From Streptomyces sp. NRRL S-340 (GTDB lineage: Bacteria; Actinomycetota; Actinomycetes; Streptomycetales; Streptomycetaceae): DNA of 64,000 bases. Numbering within the stretch: position 1 is the stretch's first letter; every line of letters begins with the position of its first letter. Below, piece by piece: positions 41,734 to 50,276 of the stretch. The translations under genes were made by a program, and so were the position numbers. The DNA is taken from the NCBI RefSeq assembly GCF_000720185.1, contig NZ_JOIY01000040.1, positions 1 to 64,000 of the forward strand. Direction: 5' to 3'. A model generated the notes under the pieces. It saw only the letters and a program-made list of their open reading frames with translations, had not been told where the DNA came from and did no database searches.

Positions 41734-42234
41734 GTGACCCAGACCAGCGAGAACGTCACCTGGCTGACCCAGGAGGCGTACAACAAGCTCAAGGACGAGC
41801 TTGAGTACCTTACTGGTCCCGCGCGCACCGAGATCGCAGCCAAGATCGCGGCCGCGCGCGAGGAGGGCGACCTGCGCGAGAACGGTGGGTACCACGCGGC
41901 CAAGGAGGAGCAGGGCAAGCAGGAGCTCCGTGTGCGCCAGCTGACCCAGCTCCTCGAGAACGCCCAGGTGGGCGAGGCCCCGGCCTCCGCGGACGGCGCG
42001 GTCGCGCCCGGCATGGTCGTCACGATCGCCTTCGACGGTGACGAGGACGACACGCTGACCTTCCTGCTGGCCTCGCGCGAGTACGCGAGCGCCGACATCG
42101 AGACCTACTCGCCCCAGTCGCCGCTCGGCTCCGGCGTGATGGGCCACAAGGTCGGCGAGGACGCGGAGTACGAGCTGCCGAACGGCAAGAAGGCCTCGGT
42201 GAAGATCCTCAAGGCCGAGCCGTACAACGGCTGA
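41734..42234 (+). CDS. greA: Transcription elongation factor GreA
   Basis: The 166-residue product starts at GTG 41734 after GAGGAG. The N-terminal coiled coil includes LTQEAYNKLKDELEYLTGPA and the acidic tip REEGDLRENGGYHAAKEEQG, which stimulates transcript cleavage in backtracked RNA polymerase. The C-terminal FKBP-like domain ends in SPLGSGVMGHKVGEDAEYEL. Length and sequence are normal for actinobacterial GreA. It is preceded by an AT-richer region (about 41590-41700) that should hold its promoter and is followed by a strong hairpin. Confidence 0.96.
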   Translation: MTQTSENVTWLTQEAYNKLKDELEYLTGPARTEIAAKIAAAREEGDLRENGGYHAAKEEQGKQELRVRQLTQLLENAQVGEAPASADGAVAPGMVVTIAFDGDEDDTLTFLLASREYASADIETYSPQSPLGSGVMGHKVGEDAEYELPNGKKASVKILKAEPYNG

Positions 42235-42278
42235 CCGCGCACGCGGTACCGGAGACGCGCACCCGTCCCGGAGACCGG

Positions 42279-42310
42279 GCCCCCCGTACGCCCCGCCGGG
42301 CACGGGGGGC
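42279..42310. terminator. Bidirectional terminator between greA and threonine dehydratase
   Basis: GCCCCCCGT (42279-42287) pairs with ACGGGGGGC (42302-42310), followed by TTCGTCG. Confidence 0.75.
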
Positions 42311-42370
42311 TTCGTCGTACCCGGCGCGGGGCGGCGCAGCACCCGGCGCGGGCCGCGGGAGGGCCGCGGT

Positions 42371-43618
42371 TCAGACGATGACCGTGTAGCCGGCCTCGCG
42401 CAGGGCCTGGCCGACCTCGGCGCAGTGCGCCTGGCCCTTGGTCTCCAGGTGCAGCTCCACCTCGGCCTCCGTGAGCCCGAGCCGCGGGTCGGTCCGTACG
42501 TGACTGACGTCCAGGACGTTGGCGTCGACCGCCGACAGCACCCCGAGCAGGGTGGCCAGGGCGCCGGGCCGGTCCGTCAGCCGCAGCGTGACGGCCAGGT
42601 AGCGGCCCTGCGCCGCCATCCCGTGCCGCAGGACCCGCTGGAGCAGCACGGGATCGACGTTGCCGCCGGAGAGCACCGCCACGACCGGCCCCTCGAAGGC
42701 CTCCTCGGCGCCCTCGCCCCCCTCGGCGCAGAGCAGCGCCGCCACCGGGCTGGCCCCGGCCGGCTCCACCACCAGCTTGGCCCGCTCCAGCAGGAGCAGC
42801 AGGGCCGCGGACAGCTGGTCCTCGCCGACCGTGCGCACCTCGTCCACCAGTTCGGAGACGATGCCGAACGGCACGTCGCCCGGCCGCCCGACCCTGATGC
42901 CGTCGGCCATCGTCGCCGGGCTGCCGATCGCCACCGGCCGTCCCGCCGCCAGCGAGGGCGGGTAAGCCGCCGAGCCCGCCGCCTGCACCCCGATGATCCG
43001 CACGTCCGGCCGCAGCGCCTTCACCGCGACCGCGATCCCGGCCGCGAGCCCGCCGCCGCCGACACCGACGACGATCGTGCGCACCTGCGGGCACTGCTCC
43101 AGGATCTCCAGCCCGACGGTGCCCTGCCCCGCGATGACGTCCGGGTGGTCGAAGGGGTGGATGAAGACCGCGCCGGTCTCGGCGGCGTACTCCTGCGCGG
43201 CGGCCAGCGTCTCGTCGACCACCTGGCCGTGCAGGCGCACCTCGGCGCCGTAGCCCCGGGTGGCGCTGATCTTCGGCAGCGGGGCGCCCTTGGGCATGAA
43301 CACCGTGGCGTGCACCCCGAGCAGCTGCGAGGCCAGGGCGACGCCCTGCGCGTGGTTGCCCGCGCTCGCGGCCACCACTCCCGCGGCGCGCTCCTCCGGC
43401 AGCAGGCCGGCGATCCGCACGTAGGCGCCGCGCAGCTTGAAGGAGCCCGTGCGCTGGAGGTTCTCGCACTTGAGGAGGACCGGCGCGCCCGCGAGTTCGG
43501 ACAGGTGCCTGCTGCTCTCCATGGCGGTCACCCGCGCCACGCCCGAGAGCATCTTCTGGGCGCCGCGCACATCGTCCAGCGTGACGGGCGGGAAGGACTC
43601 AGCCGTGCCGTAGCTCAT
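42371..43618 (-). CDS. Threonine dehydratase with C-terminal ACT domain
   Basis: The 415-residue fold-type II PLP enzyme deaminates L-threonine to 2-oxobutanoate, feeding isoleucine or propionyl-CoA synthesis. The PLP lysine is in LQRTGSFKLRGAYVRIAGLL; the phosphate loop is GVGGGGLAAGIAVAVKAL and SAGNHAQGVALASQLLG is conserved. Residues about 335-415 form one ACT domain (TLRLTDRPGALATLLGVLSA). A single ACT-like domain fits the TdcB/short IlvA type rather than the long biosynthetic form, so biosynthetic or catabolic use cannot be told apart. It starts at ATG 43618, divergent from the MarR gene. Confidence 0.9.
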   Translation of the reverse strand: MSYGTAESFPPVTLDDVRGAQKMLSGVARVTAMESSRHLSELAGAPVLLKCENLQRTGSFKLRGAYVRIAGLLPEERAAGVVAASAGNHAQGVALASQLLGVHATVFMPKGAPLPKISATRGYGAEVRLHGQVVDETLAAAQEYAAETGAVFIHPFDHPDVIAGQGTVGLEILEQCPQVRTIVVGVGGGGLAAGIAVAVKALRPDVRIIGVQAAGSAAYPPSLAAGRPVAIGSPATMADGIRVGRPGDVPFGIVSELVDEVRTVGEDQLSAALLLLLERAKLVVEPAGASPVAALLCAEGGEGAEEAFEGPVVAVLSGGNVDPVLLQRVLRHGMAAQGRYLAVTLRLTDRPGALATLLGVLSAVDANVLDVSHVRTDPRLGLTEAEVELHLETKGQAHCAEVGQALREAGYTVIV

Positions 43619-43762
43619 GATGGAAGTCTCGCAGTTCACGGCCGCGGCGGGTCGCCCGTGACCAACCCGCGAGACCGGTTCGCGCAGCGCCGGTACGCCC
43701 CGCCGTCCGGCCGCGTACCCTGTCCCCCAACCCAGCAGCCCGTCAGAAGTGAGCCTCCGGCC

Positions 43763-44287
43763 ATGCCCACAACACCTGAAATGTCGATGGACATGACGAG
43801 CGTCGGTGACACCGGTCTCCTCGAAACCCTCCAGCACGAGGTGGCGCTGTTCGCCCGCCGTGCGGAACAGACCCGGCTCGGCGGGGTGGGGCAGGTCCGC
43901 AACTCCATGGACCGCGCCGCCTACCTGCTGCTCAACCGCCTCGACAAGGAAGGCCCGATGGGCGTCAAGGCGCTCGCCGCGAGCATGGGCATCGACTCCT
44001 CCACGGTCACCCGCCAGGTGGCGCCGCTGGTGGACACCGGGCTCGTGAAGCGGACCTCGCACCCCGAGGACGGGCGGGCGGTGGTGCTCCAGCTCTCCCC
44101 GCGCGGGCTGACGCGGCTGGAGGAGGTCCGCACCTCCAGGCGCCGGCTGATGGCCGAGCTGACCGAGGACTGGACGCCCGAGGAGCGCGCGGCCTTCTGC
44201 TCCCTGCTGACGCGGTTCAACCACGCGCTCTCCGGCCGCCAGTCGCCGCAGGGCGGCGCGGCGCGGGAGGCGGGACCGGCGTCCTGA
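43763..44287 (+). CDS. MarR-family transcriptional regulator
   Basis: The 174-residue product starts at ATG 43763. It has the MarR winged helix: AAYLLLNRLDKEGPMGVKAL, AASMGIDSSTVTRQVAPLVD and the wing VKRTSHPEDGRAVVLQLSPR, flanked by dimerisation helices. It is divergent from the threonine dehydratase gene, 144 bases away, which makes that gene a candidate target; autoregulation is common in the family. A TACCCT -10-like element lies about 45 bases upstream. The ligand is unknown. Confidence 0.9.
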   Translation: MPTTPEMSMDMTSVGDTGLLETLQHEVALFARRAEQTRLGGVGQVRNSMDRAAYLLLNRLDKEGPMGVKALAASMGIDSSTVTRQVAPLVDTGLVKRTSHPEDGRAVVLQLSPRGLTRLEEVRTSRRRLMAELTEDWTPEERAAFCSLLTRFNHALSGRQSPQGGAAREAGPAS

Positions 44288-44484
44288 CCGCCGCCCGGGT
44301 GCGCGCCGGGGCCCGGGCACGCTCGTGCGGGGCCGCCCCGGCGCCACATGCCGTCCGCACGGCTCTTGACCGACGGGCCGCCCCTGGCCTGATATGAGAC
44401 CCGGGGGGTTCGGTCGCACCGGTTTCTCGCGTCCCGTCACGGCCGTGGTCCCCCTTCCCACGACGGCCGTCGGCAGGAGGCGCG

Positions 44485-44988
44485 GTGCGAGAGCGGCAGG
44501 CGTCCCCCGGCGCGCGCCGGGCCCGGGAGTTCGAGGCGTTCGTCGCGGGCGCCGCCGGGCGGCTGCTGCACGCCGCCACCCTGCTCACCGCGGAGGCACC
44601 GCGGGACAACCCGCGCGCGCGGCGCCTGCTGACCCTGTCCCTCGCGCACACGTACGCGTGCTGGGACCGGCTGCGCGGCGAGGACCCCTACGAGCGTGCC
44701 CGGCAGTCGCTGGCGACGCGGTTCGCCCGGGAGGCCTGGCACCGGCACGGCGTGCGGGGCCGCGGCCGTTCCGCGCCGCCCGGCGCCCTGGCCGCCCTCT
44801 CCGCCCAGGAACGCCTGGTCATCGTCCTGCGGCTGTACGAGGGCGTCGCCGAGGAGCAGGCCGCCGCTCTGCTCGGCCTGCCCACCGAACGGGTCCGCGT
44901 GATCTGCGACCGGGCGATCGCCGCGCTCACGCACGCGCCCGCGCGCGCCGCTCCCGCCGTACGCGGCCCGAAGGTGGCCCCGTCGTAG
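44485..44988 (+). CDS. Sigma-70-like protein with degenerate region 2
   Basis: The 167-residue product starts at GTG 44485 after AGGAGGCGCG. Residues about 105-155 form a good sigma region 4 (LAALSAQERLVIVLRLYEGV, then EEQAAALLGLPTERVRVICD). The N-terminal half (FEAFVAGAAGRLLHAATLLT, SLAHTYACWDRLRG) has the outline of region 2 but lacks the usual DLVQE/RF core-binding residues. It may be a diverged ECF sigma factor or a DNA-binding regulator derived from one. A small membrane protein gene follows 108 bases downstream. Confidence 0.72.
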   Translation: MRERQASPGARRAREFEAFVAGAAGRLLHAATLLTAEAPRDNPRARRLLTLSLAHTYACWDRLRGEDPYERARQSLATRFAREAWHRHGVRGRGRSAPPGALAALSAQERLVIVLRLYEGVAEEQAAALLGLPTERVRVICDRAIAALTHAPARAAPAVRGPKVAPS

Positions 44989-45099
44989 CCGGGGCGGTCC
45001 GCCCGTCCCCGCCGGGCGCACGGGACGGGACACCGAGAGCGAACACGTGCGCGAGCGCAGGCGAGCCGTGACCAGCACCGGAGGACGACGGGGGGCGTG

Positions 45100-45348
45100 G
45101 TGAACAGAGTGGAGCGTGAGGCGGCCGTACGGCGGATCCTGGAGCAGACACCGCCCCAGGTGCCCGCCGGGCTGTACGACGCCGCCGTACGCCGCGGCGC
45201 CCGCATGCTGCGCCGCCGTACGCTCGCCCGCCGCGCCCTGTGGCTGCTGCTGTGCGCCGCGGCCGTCGCCTTCACCGTGTGGGCGCTGACGGTACGCCCC
45301 TGGGCGGAGCCGCCTTCGCAGACGACCCCGCCGGTGACGGACTGGTGA
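45100..45348 (+). CDS. Small membrane protein paired with the sigma-like gene
   Basis: The 82-residue product (GTG 45100; an adjacent GTG at 45097 adds one residue) has a basic cytoplasmic part (VNRVEREAAVRRILEQTPPQ, then RRGARMLRRRTLARR). One membrane helix follows (about residues 46-65, ALWLLLCAAAVAFTVWALTV), then a short exported tail. The layout, sigma-like gene followed by a single-pass protein with a cytoplasmic N-terminus, mirrors sigma/anti-sigma pairs. There is no zinc motif. A role in holding the sigma-like protein is only suggested by position. Confidence 0.7.
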   Translation: MNRVEREAAVRRILEQTPPQVPAGLYDAAVRRGARMLRRRTLARRALWLLLCAAAVAFTVWALTVRPWAEPPSQTTPPVTDW

Positions 45349-45352
45349 AACG

Positions 45353-45433
45353 GGCCACCGGGCCACCGGGCTTCCGGCGACCGGACCCCGGGACTCCTGT
45401 TCGCGCCGGCCGCCCGGCCGGTGGCCGGTGGCC
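45353..45433. terminator. Long-armed inverted repeat between convergent genes
   Basis: GGCCACCGGGCCACCGG (45353-45369) pairs with CCGGTGGCCGGTGGCC (45418-45433) with one bulged base across a 48-base GC-rich loop, ending 22 bases before the metB stop on the other strand. Confidence 0.55.
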
Positions 45434-45454
45434 GGCGAACAGCGGCCCGGTGTA

Positions 45455-46609
45455 CTAGCCGAGGGCCTGCTGCAGGTCCTCCAGCAGGTCGTCGACGTTC
45501 TCGATGCCGACGGAGAGGCGGACCAGGTCCGCGGGGACCTCCAGGGCGGAGCCCGCGGCGGACGCGTGGGTCATGCGCCCCGGGTGCTCGATCAGGGACT
45601 CGACGCCGCCGAGGGACTCACCGAGGGTGAACACCTTGGCCCGGTTGCAGACCTCCACGGCCGCCTCCTCCCCGCCGTCGACCCGGAAGGAGACCATGCC
45701 GCCGAACGCCTTCATCTGCTTCGCGGCGACCTCGTGACCGGGGTGGTCGGGCAGCCCCGGGTACAGGACGCGCGTCACGCGCCGGTGCCGGGACAGCATG
45801 TCGGCGACCTTGGTGGCGTTCTCGCTGTGCCGGTCCATGCGCACCGCGAGGGTCTTGGTGCCGCGCAGCACCAGCCAGGAGTCGAAGGGGCCGGCGACGG
45901 CGCCCATGGCGTTCTGGTGGTACGCCAGTTCGTCACCGAGTCCGGCGTCGCTCACGATCAGCGCGCCGCCGACGACGTCCGAGTGGCCGCCCATGTACTT
46001 GGTCAGCGAGTGCACGACCACGTCGGCGCCCAGCGCGAGCGGCTGCTGCAGGTACGGCGTCGCGAAGGTGTTGTCCACGACGAGCTTCGCACCGGCGTCC
46101 CGGGCGACCTGGGCGAGGGCGGCGATGTCGGTGACGCCGAGCAGCGGGTTGGAGGGGGTCTCCACCCACACCGCCTTGGTCCGCTCGGTGATCGCGGCCC
46201 GTACGGCGGCCGGGTCGCTGGTGTCGGCCACCGACCACTCCACGCCCCAGCGGGAGACGACCTTGGCGAACAGGCGGAACGTGCCGCCGTAGGCGTCGTT
46301 CGGGATCACCACGTGGTCGCCGGGGGCGAGCAGCGTCCGCAGCAGGCAGTCCTCGGCCGCCAGTCCGGACGCGAACGCGAGGCCCCGGCGGCCGCCCTCC
46401 AGGGCGGCGAGGTTCTCCTCGAGGGCGGTCCTGGTCGGGTTGGCGCTGCGGCTGTACTCGTAACCGCCGCGCAGACCGCCCACGCCGTCCTGCTTGTAGG
46501 TCGAGACCTGGTAGATCGGCGGGACGACCGCGCCGGTGAGGGGATCGGCGGTGTTGCCCGCGTGGATCGCGAGGGTCTCGAAGTGCTGACTGATGTGCTC
46601 GTCGCTCAT
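45455..46609 (-). CDS. Cystathionine gamma-synthase (Cys/Met metabolism PLP enzyme)
   Basis: The 384-residue fold-type I enzyme starts at ATG 46609. Motifs are AIHAGNTADPLTGAVVPPIY, TYKQDGVGGLRGGYEYSRSA, ETPSNPLLGVTDIAALAQVA, LVVDNTFATPYLQQPLALGA and the PLP lysine in VVVHSLTKYMGGHSDVVGGA. It condenses an activated homoserine with cysteine to cystathionine; actinobacterial members may also act as gamma-lyases. Length is typical. It stands alone between a convergent membrane-protein gene and a divergent gene at 46734. Confidence 0.9.
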   Translation of the reverse strand: MSDEHISQHFETLAIHAGNTADPLTGAVVPPIYQVSTYKQDGVGGLRGGYEYSRSANPTRTALEENLAALEGGRRGLAFASGLAAEDCLLRTLLAPGDHVVIPNDAYGGTFRLFAKVVSRWGVEWSVADTSDPAAVRAAITERTKAVWVETPSNPLLGVTDIAALAQVARDAGAKLVVDNTFATPYLQQPLALGADVVVHSLTKYMGGHSDVVGGALIVSDAGLGDELAYHQNAMGAVAGPFDSWLVLRGTKTLAVRMDRHSENATKVADMLSRHRRVTRVLYPGLPDHPGHEVAAKQMKAFGGMVSFRVDGGEEAAVEVCNRAKVFTLGESLGGVESLIEHPGRMTHASAAGSALEVPADLVRLSVGIENVDDLLEDLQQALG

Positions 46610-46733
46610 GGGCCCGAGGGTAGTGCTCCCGGGGCCCCGGCGCGGGGCGCCGGGCACGGCGGGCGCCGCGGGGTTTTCCACAGGCCGGGGCGCAGGTTGG
46701 CCAATTGACGGCGCGGTCTGGTTCGCTTGAGGC

Positions 46734-47852
46734 ATGGAGATTCTCTGGGTGCTGACGGCGCTGGTCCTGCTGAGCTTCGTGCTGCTCCCGTTCCTGCGGC
46801 GCAGGCGGGGCGTCATCGAGCAGGTCCCGCCGGGGCACCCGGACGCGGCGGACCCGGCGGACTACGGGTTCGCACCGCAGGAGGAGCTGGACGTCCGCAT
46901 GCCCGGTCCCGACCAGGACCTGCTGGACGTGCTGGACCTGGTGCAGCGCACCCAGGACCACCACGCCGCCTCCCAGCTGCTGGCGGGCACCGAGGCGGAG
47001 GGCGAGCTGCGCTGGCAGCGCGTCCAGGCCTTCGCCGGTGCCGCGGCGCTGGAACTCCAGCAGCGCCCGGGCGGCGTCAGCGAGACGCCCGGCGGGCAGT
47101 GGCTGCGGGTGTGGCGGGCGGAGTCCCCCAAGGACGCGGGCGGCGCGGCGGTGCACGCCGAGTTCCTGGTGCAGCAGGCGTGGCGGACGTCGACGCCGGG
47201 GACGGACGAGTTCCGGATCATCATGGAGGAGGCCCGCGTCTCGTGCGGCGAGGCCGCGCTGCTGGCCCCGGGCGATCCGGTCCCCTACATCATCGAGCTG
47301 TCGGTGGCGCGCGGACTCTCCTACTCCCGGCCGGAGTTCGAGCAGCTCTGGCTGAAGATCCTCGACCGCGCCCCGGCCCACATGGGCGCCCACCTGGCCG
47401 CGCTGCACTACTGGTGCGAGAAGTGGCACGGCTCGCGGCAGCTGGCGATGGAGTTCGCCCAGGCCGCCGCGGCCCGCGCGCCGCGCGGCTCGCTGCTCGC
47501 CGCCATGCCGCTGTTCGCGGTCTTCGAGCACCTCCCCGAGGTGAACCTGGTCCGCGGCTTCTACCAGAGCGAGGTCGTCACCAAGGCGGTCCACGGCGCC
47601 CTGCACGCCATCCACTCGGCCCGCCCCGGCGACCCGATGGCAGCGCACGTGCGCCACCTGCTCATCTTCTTCCTGGTCCGCTCCGAACGCTGGGCGGAGG
47701 CCATGCACCAGCTCGTACACGTCGACGGCCACGTCGGCGCCCTGCCCTGGACCCTGTCCGAGGACCCGGCGGCGGAGTTCGCCGTCTACCGCGCCCTGGC
47801 GGTGGCCGGCTACGAGGCCAACGGCGGCAACCCGGCGACCCTGCCGCACTGA
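46734..47852 (+). CDS. Membrane-anchored helical-repeat protein of unknown function
   Basis: The 372-residue product starts at ATG 46734. One N-terminal membrane helix (residues 1-20, MEILWVLTALVLLSFVLLPF) is followed by RRRR and a cytoplasmic, mostly helical body. Conserved-looking parts are YGFAPQEELDVRMPGPDQDL, VSCGEAALLAPGDPVPYIIE, AHMGAHLAALHYWCEKWHGS and FYQSEVVTKAVHGALHAIHS. The repetitive helical pattern suggests TPR-like repeats. No catalytic motif is seen. It is divergent from the cystathionine gamma-synthase gene by 124 bases. Confidence 0.75.
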   Translation: MEILWVLTALVLLSFVLLPFLRRRRGVIEQVPPGHPDAADPADYGFAPQEELDVRMPGPDQDLLDVLDLVQRTQDHHAASQLLAGTEAEGELRWQRVQAFAGAAALELQQRPGGVSETPGGQWLRVWRAESPKDAGGAAVHAEFLVQQAWRTSTPGTDEFRIIMEEARVSCGEAALLAPGDPVPYIIELSVARGLSYSRPEFEQLWLKILDRAPAHMGAHLAALHYWCEKWHGSRQLAMEFAQAAAARAPRGSLLAAMPLFAVFEHLPEVNLVRGFYQSEVVTKAVHGALHAIHSARPGDPMAAHVRHLLIFFLVRSERWAEAMHQLVHVDGHVGALPWTLSEDPAAEFAVYRALAVAGYEANGGNPATLPH

Positions 47853-47858
47853 CGCGCG

Positions 47859-47895
47859 CCCGCCCGGTCCCCGCGTGCGCGTGGGGCCGGGCGGC
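47859..47895. terminator. Hairpin between convergent genes
   Basis: CCGCCCGGTCCCCGCG pairs with CGTGGGGCCGGGCGG (one G-T pair) across a short loop, directly between the gene ending at 47852 and the alcohol dehydrogenase gene ending at 47906. Confidence 0.6.
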
Positions 47896-47905
47896 GCCGG
47901 GTGTC

Positions 47906-48946
47906 TCAGATCGTCGCCGTGTCGATCACGAAGCGGTAGCGCACGTCGCTGGCCAGCACCCGCTCGTACGCCTCGTTGATCTCCTGCGCCCCGATCAGTT
48001 CGATCTCGGCGCCCAGGCCGTGCGCGGCGCAGAAGTCCAGCATCTCCTGGGTCTCGGCGATGCCGCCGATGCTGGAGCTGCTCAGGCTGCGCCGGCCGCC
48101 GGCGACGGCGGAGAGCGGGATCTGCACGGGCTCCTCGGGCAGGCCGACGTTCACCAGCGCGCCGTCCGTGCGCAGCAGGGACAGGAAGGCGGGGAAGTCG
48201 AGCGGCGCCGAGACCGTGTTCAGGATCAGGTCGAAGGAGCCCTGGAGCTGCTCGAACGTCGCCGGGTCACTGGTGGCGTAGTAGTGGTCGGCGCCCATGC
48301 GCAGGCCGTCGTCCTGCTTGCGCAGGGACTGGGAAAGGACGGTCACCTCCGCGCCGAGCGCGTGGGCGATCTTGACGCCCATGTGACCGAGACCGCCGAA
48401 GCCCACCACGGCGACCTTCTTGCCGGGGCCGGTGTTCCAGTGCTTCAGCGGGGAGTACGTGGTGATGCCGGCGCACAGCAGCGGCGCGGCCACGTCCAGG
48501 GCCAGGCCGTCGGGGATGCGGACGACGTAGTTCTCGTCGACCACGATCTTCTCGGAGTAGCCGCCGTAGGTCGGCTCGCCGTCCTTGCCCACGGCGTTGT
48601 ACGTCCAGGTCGGGCGGCGGACGCAGTACTGCTCCAGGCCTGCGGCGCAGTTGTCGCACTCGCGGCAGGAGTCGACCATGCAGCCGACGCCCACGCGGTC
48701 GCCGACCGCGTACCGGGTGACGCCGGGACCGACCTCGGAGACGACGCCCGCGATCTCGTGGCCGGGGACCATCGGGAAGATCGCCTGGCCCCAGCCTTCG
48801 CGGGCCTGGTGGATGTCCGAGTGGCAGATGCCGGCGAACTTGATGTCGATCAGCACATCGAACTCGCCGACTGCCCGGCGTTCGATGGTGGTGCGCTCCA
48901 GCGGCGCCTTCGCTGCGGGGGCGGCGTATGCGGCGACAGTGGTCAT
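47906..48946 (-). CDS. Zinc-dependent NAD(P) alcohol dehydrogenase (YahK/CAD-like)
   Basis: The 346-residue enzyme has the catalytic zinc ligands Cys in [17 protein letters not shown] and GHE in [19 protein letters not shown]. The four-cysteine structural zinc site is in [15 protein letters not shown], and the nucleotide-binding motif is [20 protein letters not shown]. The sequence is closest to cinnamyl-alcohol/aldehyde reductases of the YahK type, which reduce a broad set of aldehydes with NADPH. The divergent MmyB-type regulator at 49116 is its likely controller. The 5' leader carries a perfect 9-bp inverted repeat. Confidence 0.92.
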   Translation of the reverse strand: MTTVAAYAAPAAKAPLERTTIERRAVGEFDVLIDIKFAGICHSDIHQAREGWGQAIFPMVPGHEIAGVVSEVGPGVTRYAVGDRVGVGCMVDSCRECDNCAAGLEQYCVRRPTWTYNAVGKDGEPTYGGYSEKIVVDENYVVRIPDGLALDVAAPLLCAGITTYSPLKHWNTGPGKKVAVVGFGGLGHMGVKIAHALGAEVTVLSQSLRKQDDGLRMGADHYYATSDPATFEQLQGSFDLILNTVSAPLDFPAFLSLLRTDGALVNVGLPEEPVQIPLSAVAGGRRSLSSSSIGGIAETQEMLDFCAAHGLGAEIELIGAQEINEAYERVLASDVRYRFVIDTATI

Positions 48947-48971
48947 GCCGAGGGGTCTCCTAGCGGTTGGC

Positions 48972-48998
48972 GTGCCCGGCTGCCTTCCGGCCGGGCAC
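48972..48998. promoter_or_regulatory. Inverted repeat in the leader of the alcohol dehydrogenase gene
   Basis: GTGCCCGGC (48972-48980) and GCCGGGCAC (48990-48998) are perfect complements separated by nine bases, 26 bases upstream of the dehydrogenase ATG. It may be an operator for the divergent regulator or an RNA hairpin in the leader. Confidence 0.5.
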
Positions 48999-49103
48999 GT
49001 CGTACAGCGTGCCTGCTGGCGGGCCGTCCGCCCAGACCACGGTTCTGCGTACGTCCGCTGTGCCTACCACTGGCGGGGGCAGGATGCGGTGCGTAGGACC
49101 AGG

Positions 49104-49109
49104 GATACT
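49104..49109 (+). promoter_or_regulatory. -10 element of a probable leaderless promoter
   Basis: GATACT lies six bases upstream of ATG 49116 with no ribosome binding site between. Confidence 0.5.
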
Positions 49110-49115
49110 GGACGT

Positions 49116-50123
49116 ATGGACGAAAAGCCCGAAACGGCCGCGACGGAAGGCGGTGCGCGGACCGGCGCGCGCGCCGGAGCCGGCGTGGAGACCGGGGCGC
49201 ACGCCGGGGCCGGCGCGGAGACCGGGGCGCACGCCGGGGCCGGTGCGGGGCTGGAGCGGCGTGCCGAGCTGAGCGAGTTCCTGCGCACGCGCCGGGCCCG
49301 GCTCCAGCCGGAGGACGTGGGCCTGCCGCACTACGGGCGCCACCGCCGGGTGCCCGGTCTGCGCCGCGAGGAGCTGGCCCAGCTGGCCGGCGTCTCGGTG
49401 GCGTACTACACCCGCCTGGAACAGGGCAACGGCCGCAACGTCTCCGCGGAGGTGCTGGACTCCATCGCCCGCGCGCTGCGCCTGACCGATGCCGAGCACG
49501 CCCACCTGACCCATCTGGCCAAGCCCAAGCACAAGAAGAAGCAGACGGCGCCGACGCAGCAGGTGCGCTCCTCGCTGCGGCAGCTGCTCGACACGATGGA
49601 CACCGTCCCGGCGTACGTGGTGGGGCGGCGCTCGGAGCTGCTGGCCTGGAACCCGATGGCGGCGGCCGTCTTCGGCGACTGGTCCCAGCTGCCCGCCACC
49701 GAGCGGAACTGGGCCCGCATGGTCTTCCTGGACCCGCACACCCGGGACCTCTACGTCGACTGGGAGCAGAAGGCGATCGACATCGTGTGCGCGCTGCACA
49801 TGGAGGCCGGCTGCTATCCGGACGACCCGCGGCTGTCGGCCCTCGTCGGTGAACTGTCCGTCAAGAGCGAGGACTTCCGCCGTCTGTGGGCCACCCACGA
49901 CGTCAAGGAGAAGAGCCACGGCGTCAAGCGCCTGCGCCACCCCCTGGTCGGTGAGCTGGCGCTGCGCTACGAGACCTTCAAACTGGCCGACGACGCCGAG
50001 CAGTCGCTGGTGGCCTACCACGCCGAGCCCGGCTCCCCGTCCGCGGAGTCGCTGCGCCTGCTGGCCAGTTGGGGTGCGGACGCGACCCGGTCGGGGAGCG
50101 GGAGCCCGGCGCCCTCGGCGTGA
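49116..50123 (+). CDS. XRE-family regulator with MmyB-like C-terminal domain
   Basis: The 335-residue product has a Gly/Ala-rich N-terminal extension with a 27-base tandem repeat (GAETGAHAGA units, about residues 20-45). An XRE helix-turn-helix follows (about 60-125: RRVPGLRREELAQLAGVSVA, YYTRLEQGNGRNVSAEVLDS), then an MmyB-like ligand-binding domain (PAYVVGRRSELLAWNPMAAA, RNWARMVFLDPHTRDLYVDW, HPLVGELALRYETFKLADDA) that in homologues binds fatty acids. Such regulators usually control a divergent oxidoreductase, here the alcohol dehydrogenase at 48946. The transcript is probably leaderless. Confidence 0.92.
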   Translation: MDEKPETAATEGGARTGARAGAGVETGAHAGAGAETGAHAGAGAGLERRAELSEFLRTRRARLQPEDVGLPHYGRHRRVPGLRREELAQLAGVSVAYYTRLEQGNGRNVSAEVLDSIARALRLTDAEHAHLTHLAKPKHKKKQTAPTQQVRSSLRQLLDTMDTVPAYVVGRRSELLAWNPMAAAVFGDWSQLPATERNWARMVFLDPHTRDLYVDWEQKAIDIVCALHMEAGCYPDDPRLSALVGELSVKSEDFRRLWATHDVKEKSHGVKRLRHPLVGELALRYETFKLADDAEQSLVAYHAEPGSPSAESLRLLASWGADATRSGSGSPAPSA

Positions 50124-50226
50124 CGCCGGGCGGATGGACCGGGCGGGCCGGCGGACGGGCGGATCGGGCGGACGGCCGGGACGGAGACCGGCCCGGCCCC
50201 GCCCCGGCTTCCTCCGGCCGCGAAAA

Positions 50227-50259
50227 CACCGGTGCCGCCCTCGCGGGGCGGCACCGGTG
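50227..50259. terminator. Terminator with U-run for the L,D-transpeptidase gene (bidirectional)
   Basis: CACCGGTGCCGCCC pairs perfectly with GGGCGGCACCGGTG around TCGCG. On the minus strand the stem is followed by TTTTCG, a rho-independent signal for the gene ending at 50277; it also serves the convergent regulator gene. Confidence 0.85.
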
Positions 50260-50276
50260 GGGCAACTGAGGGTGGG

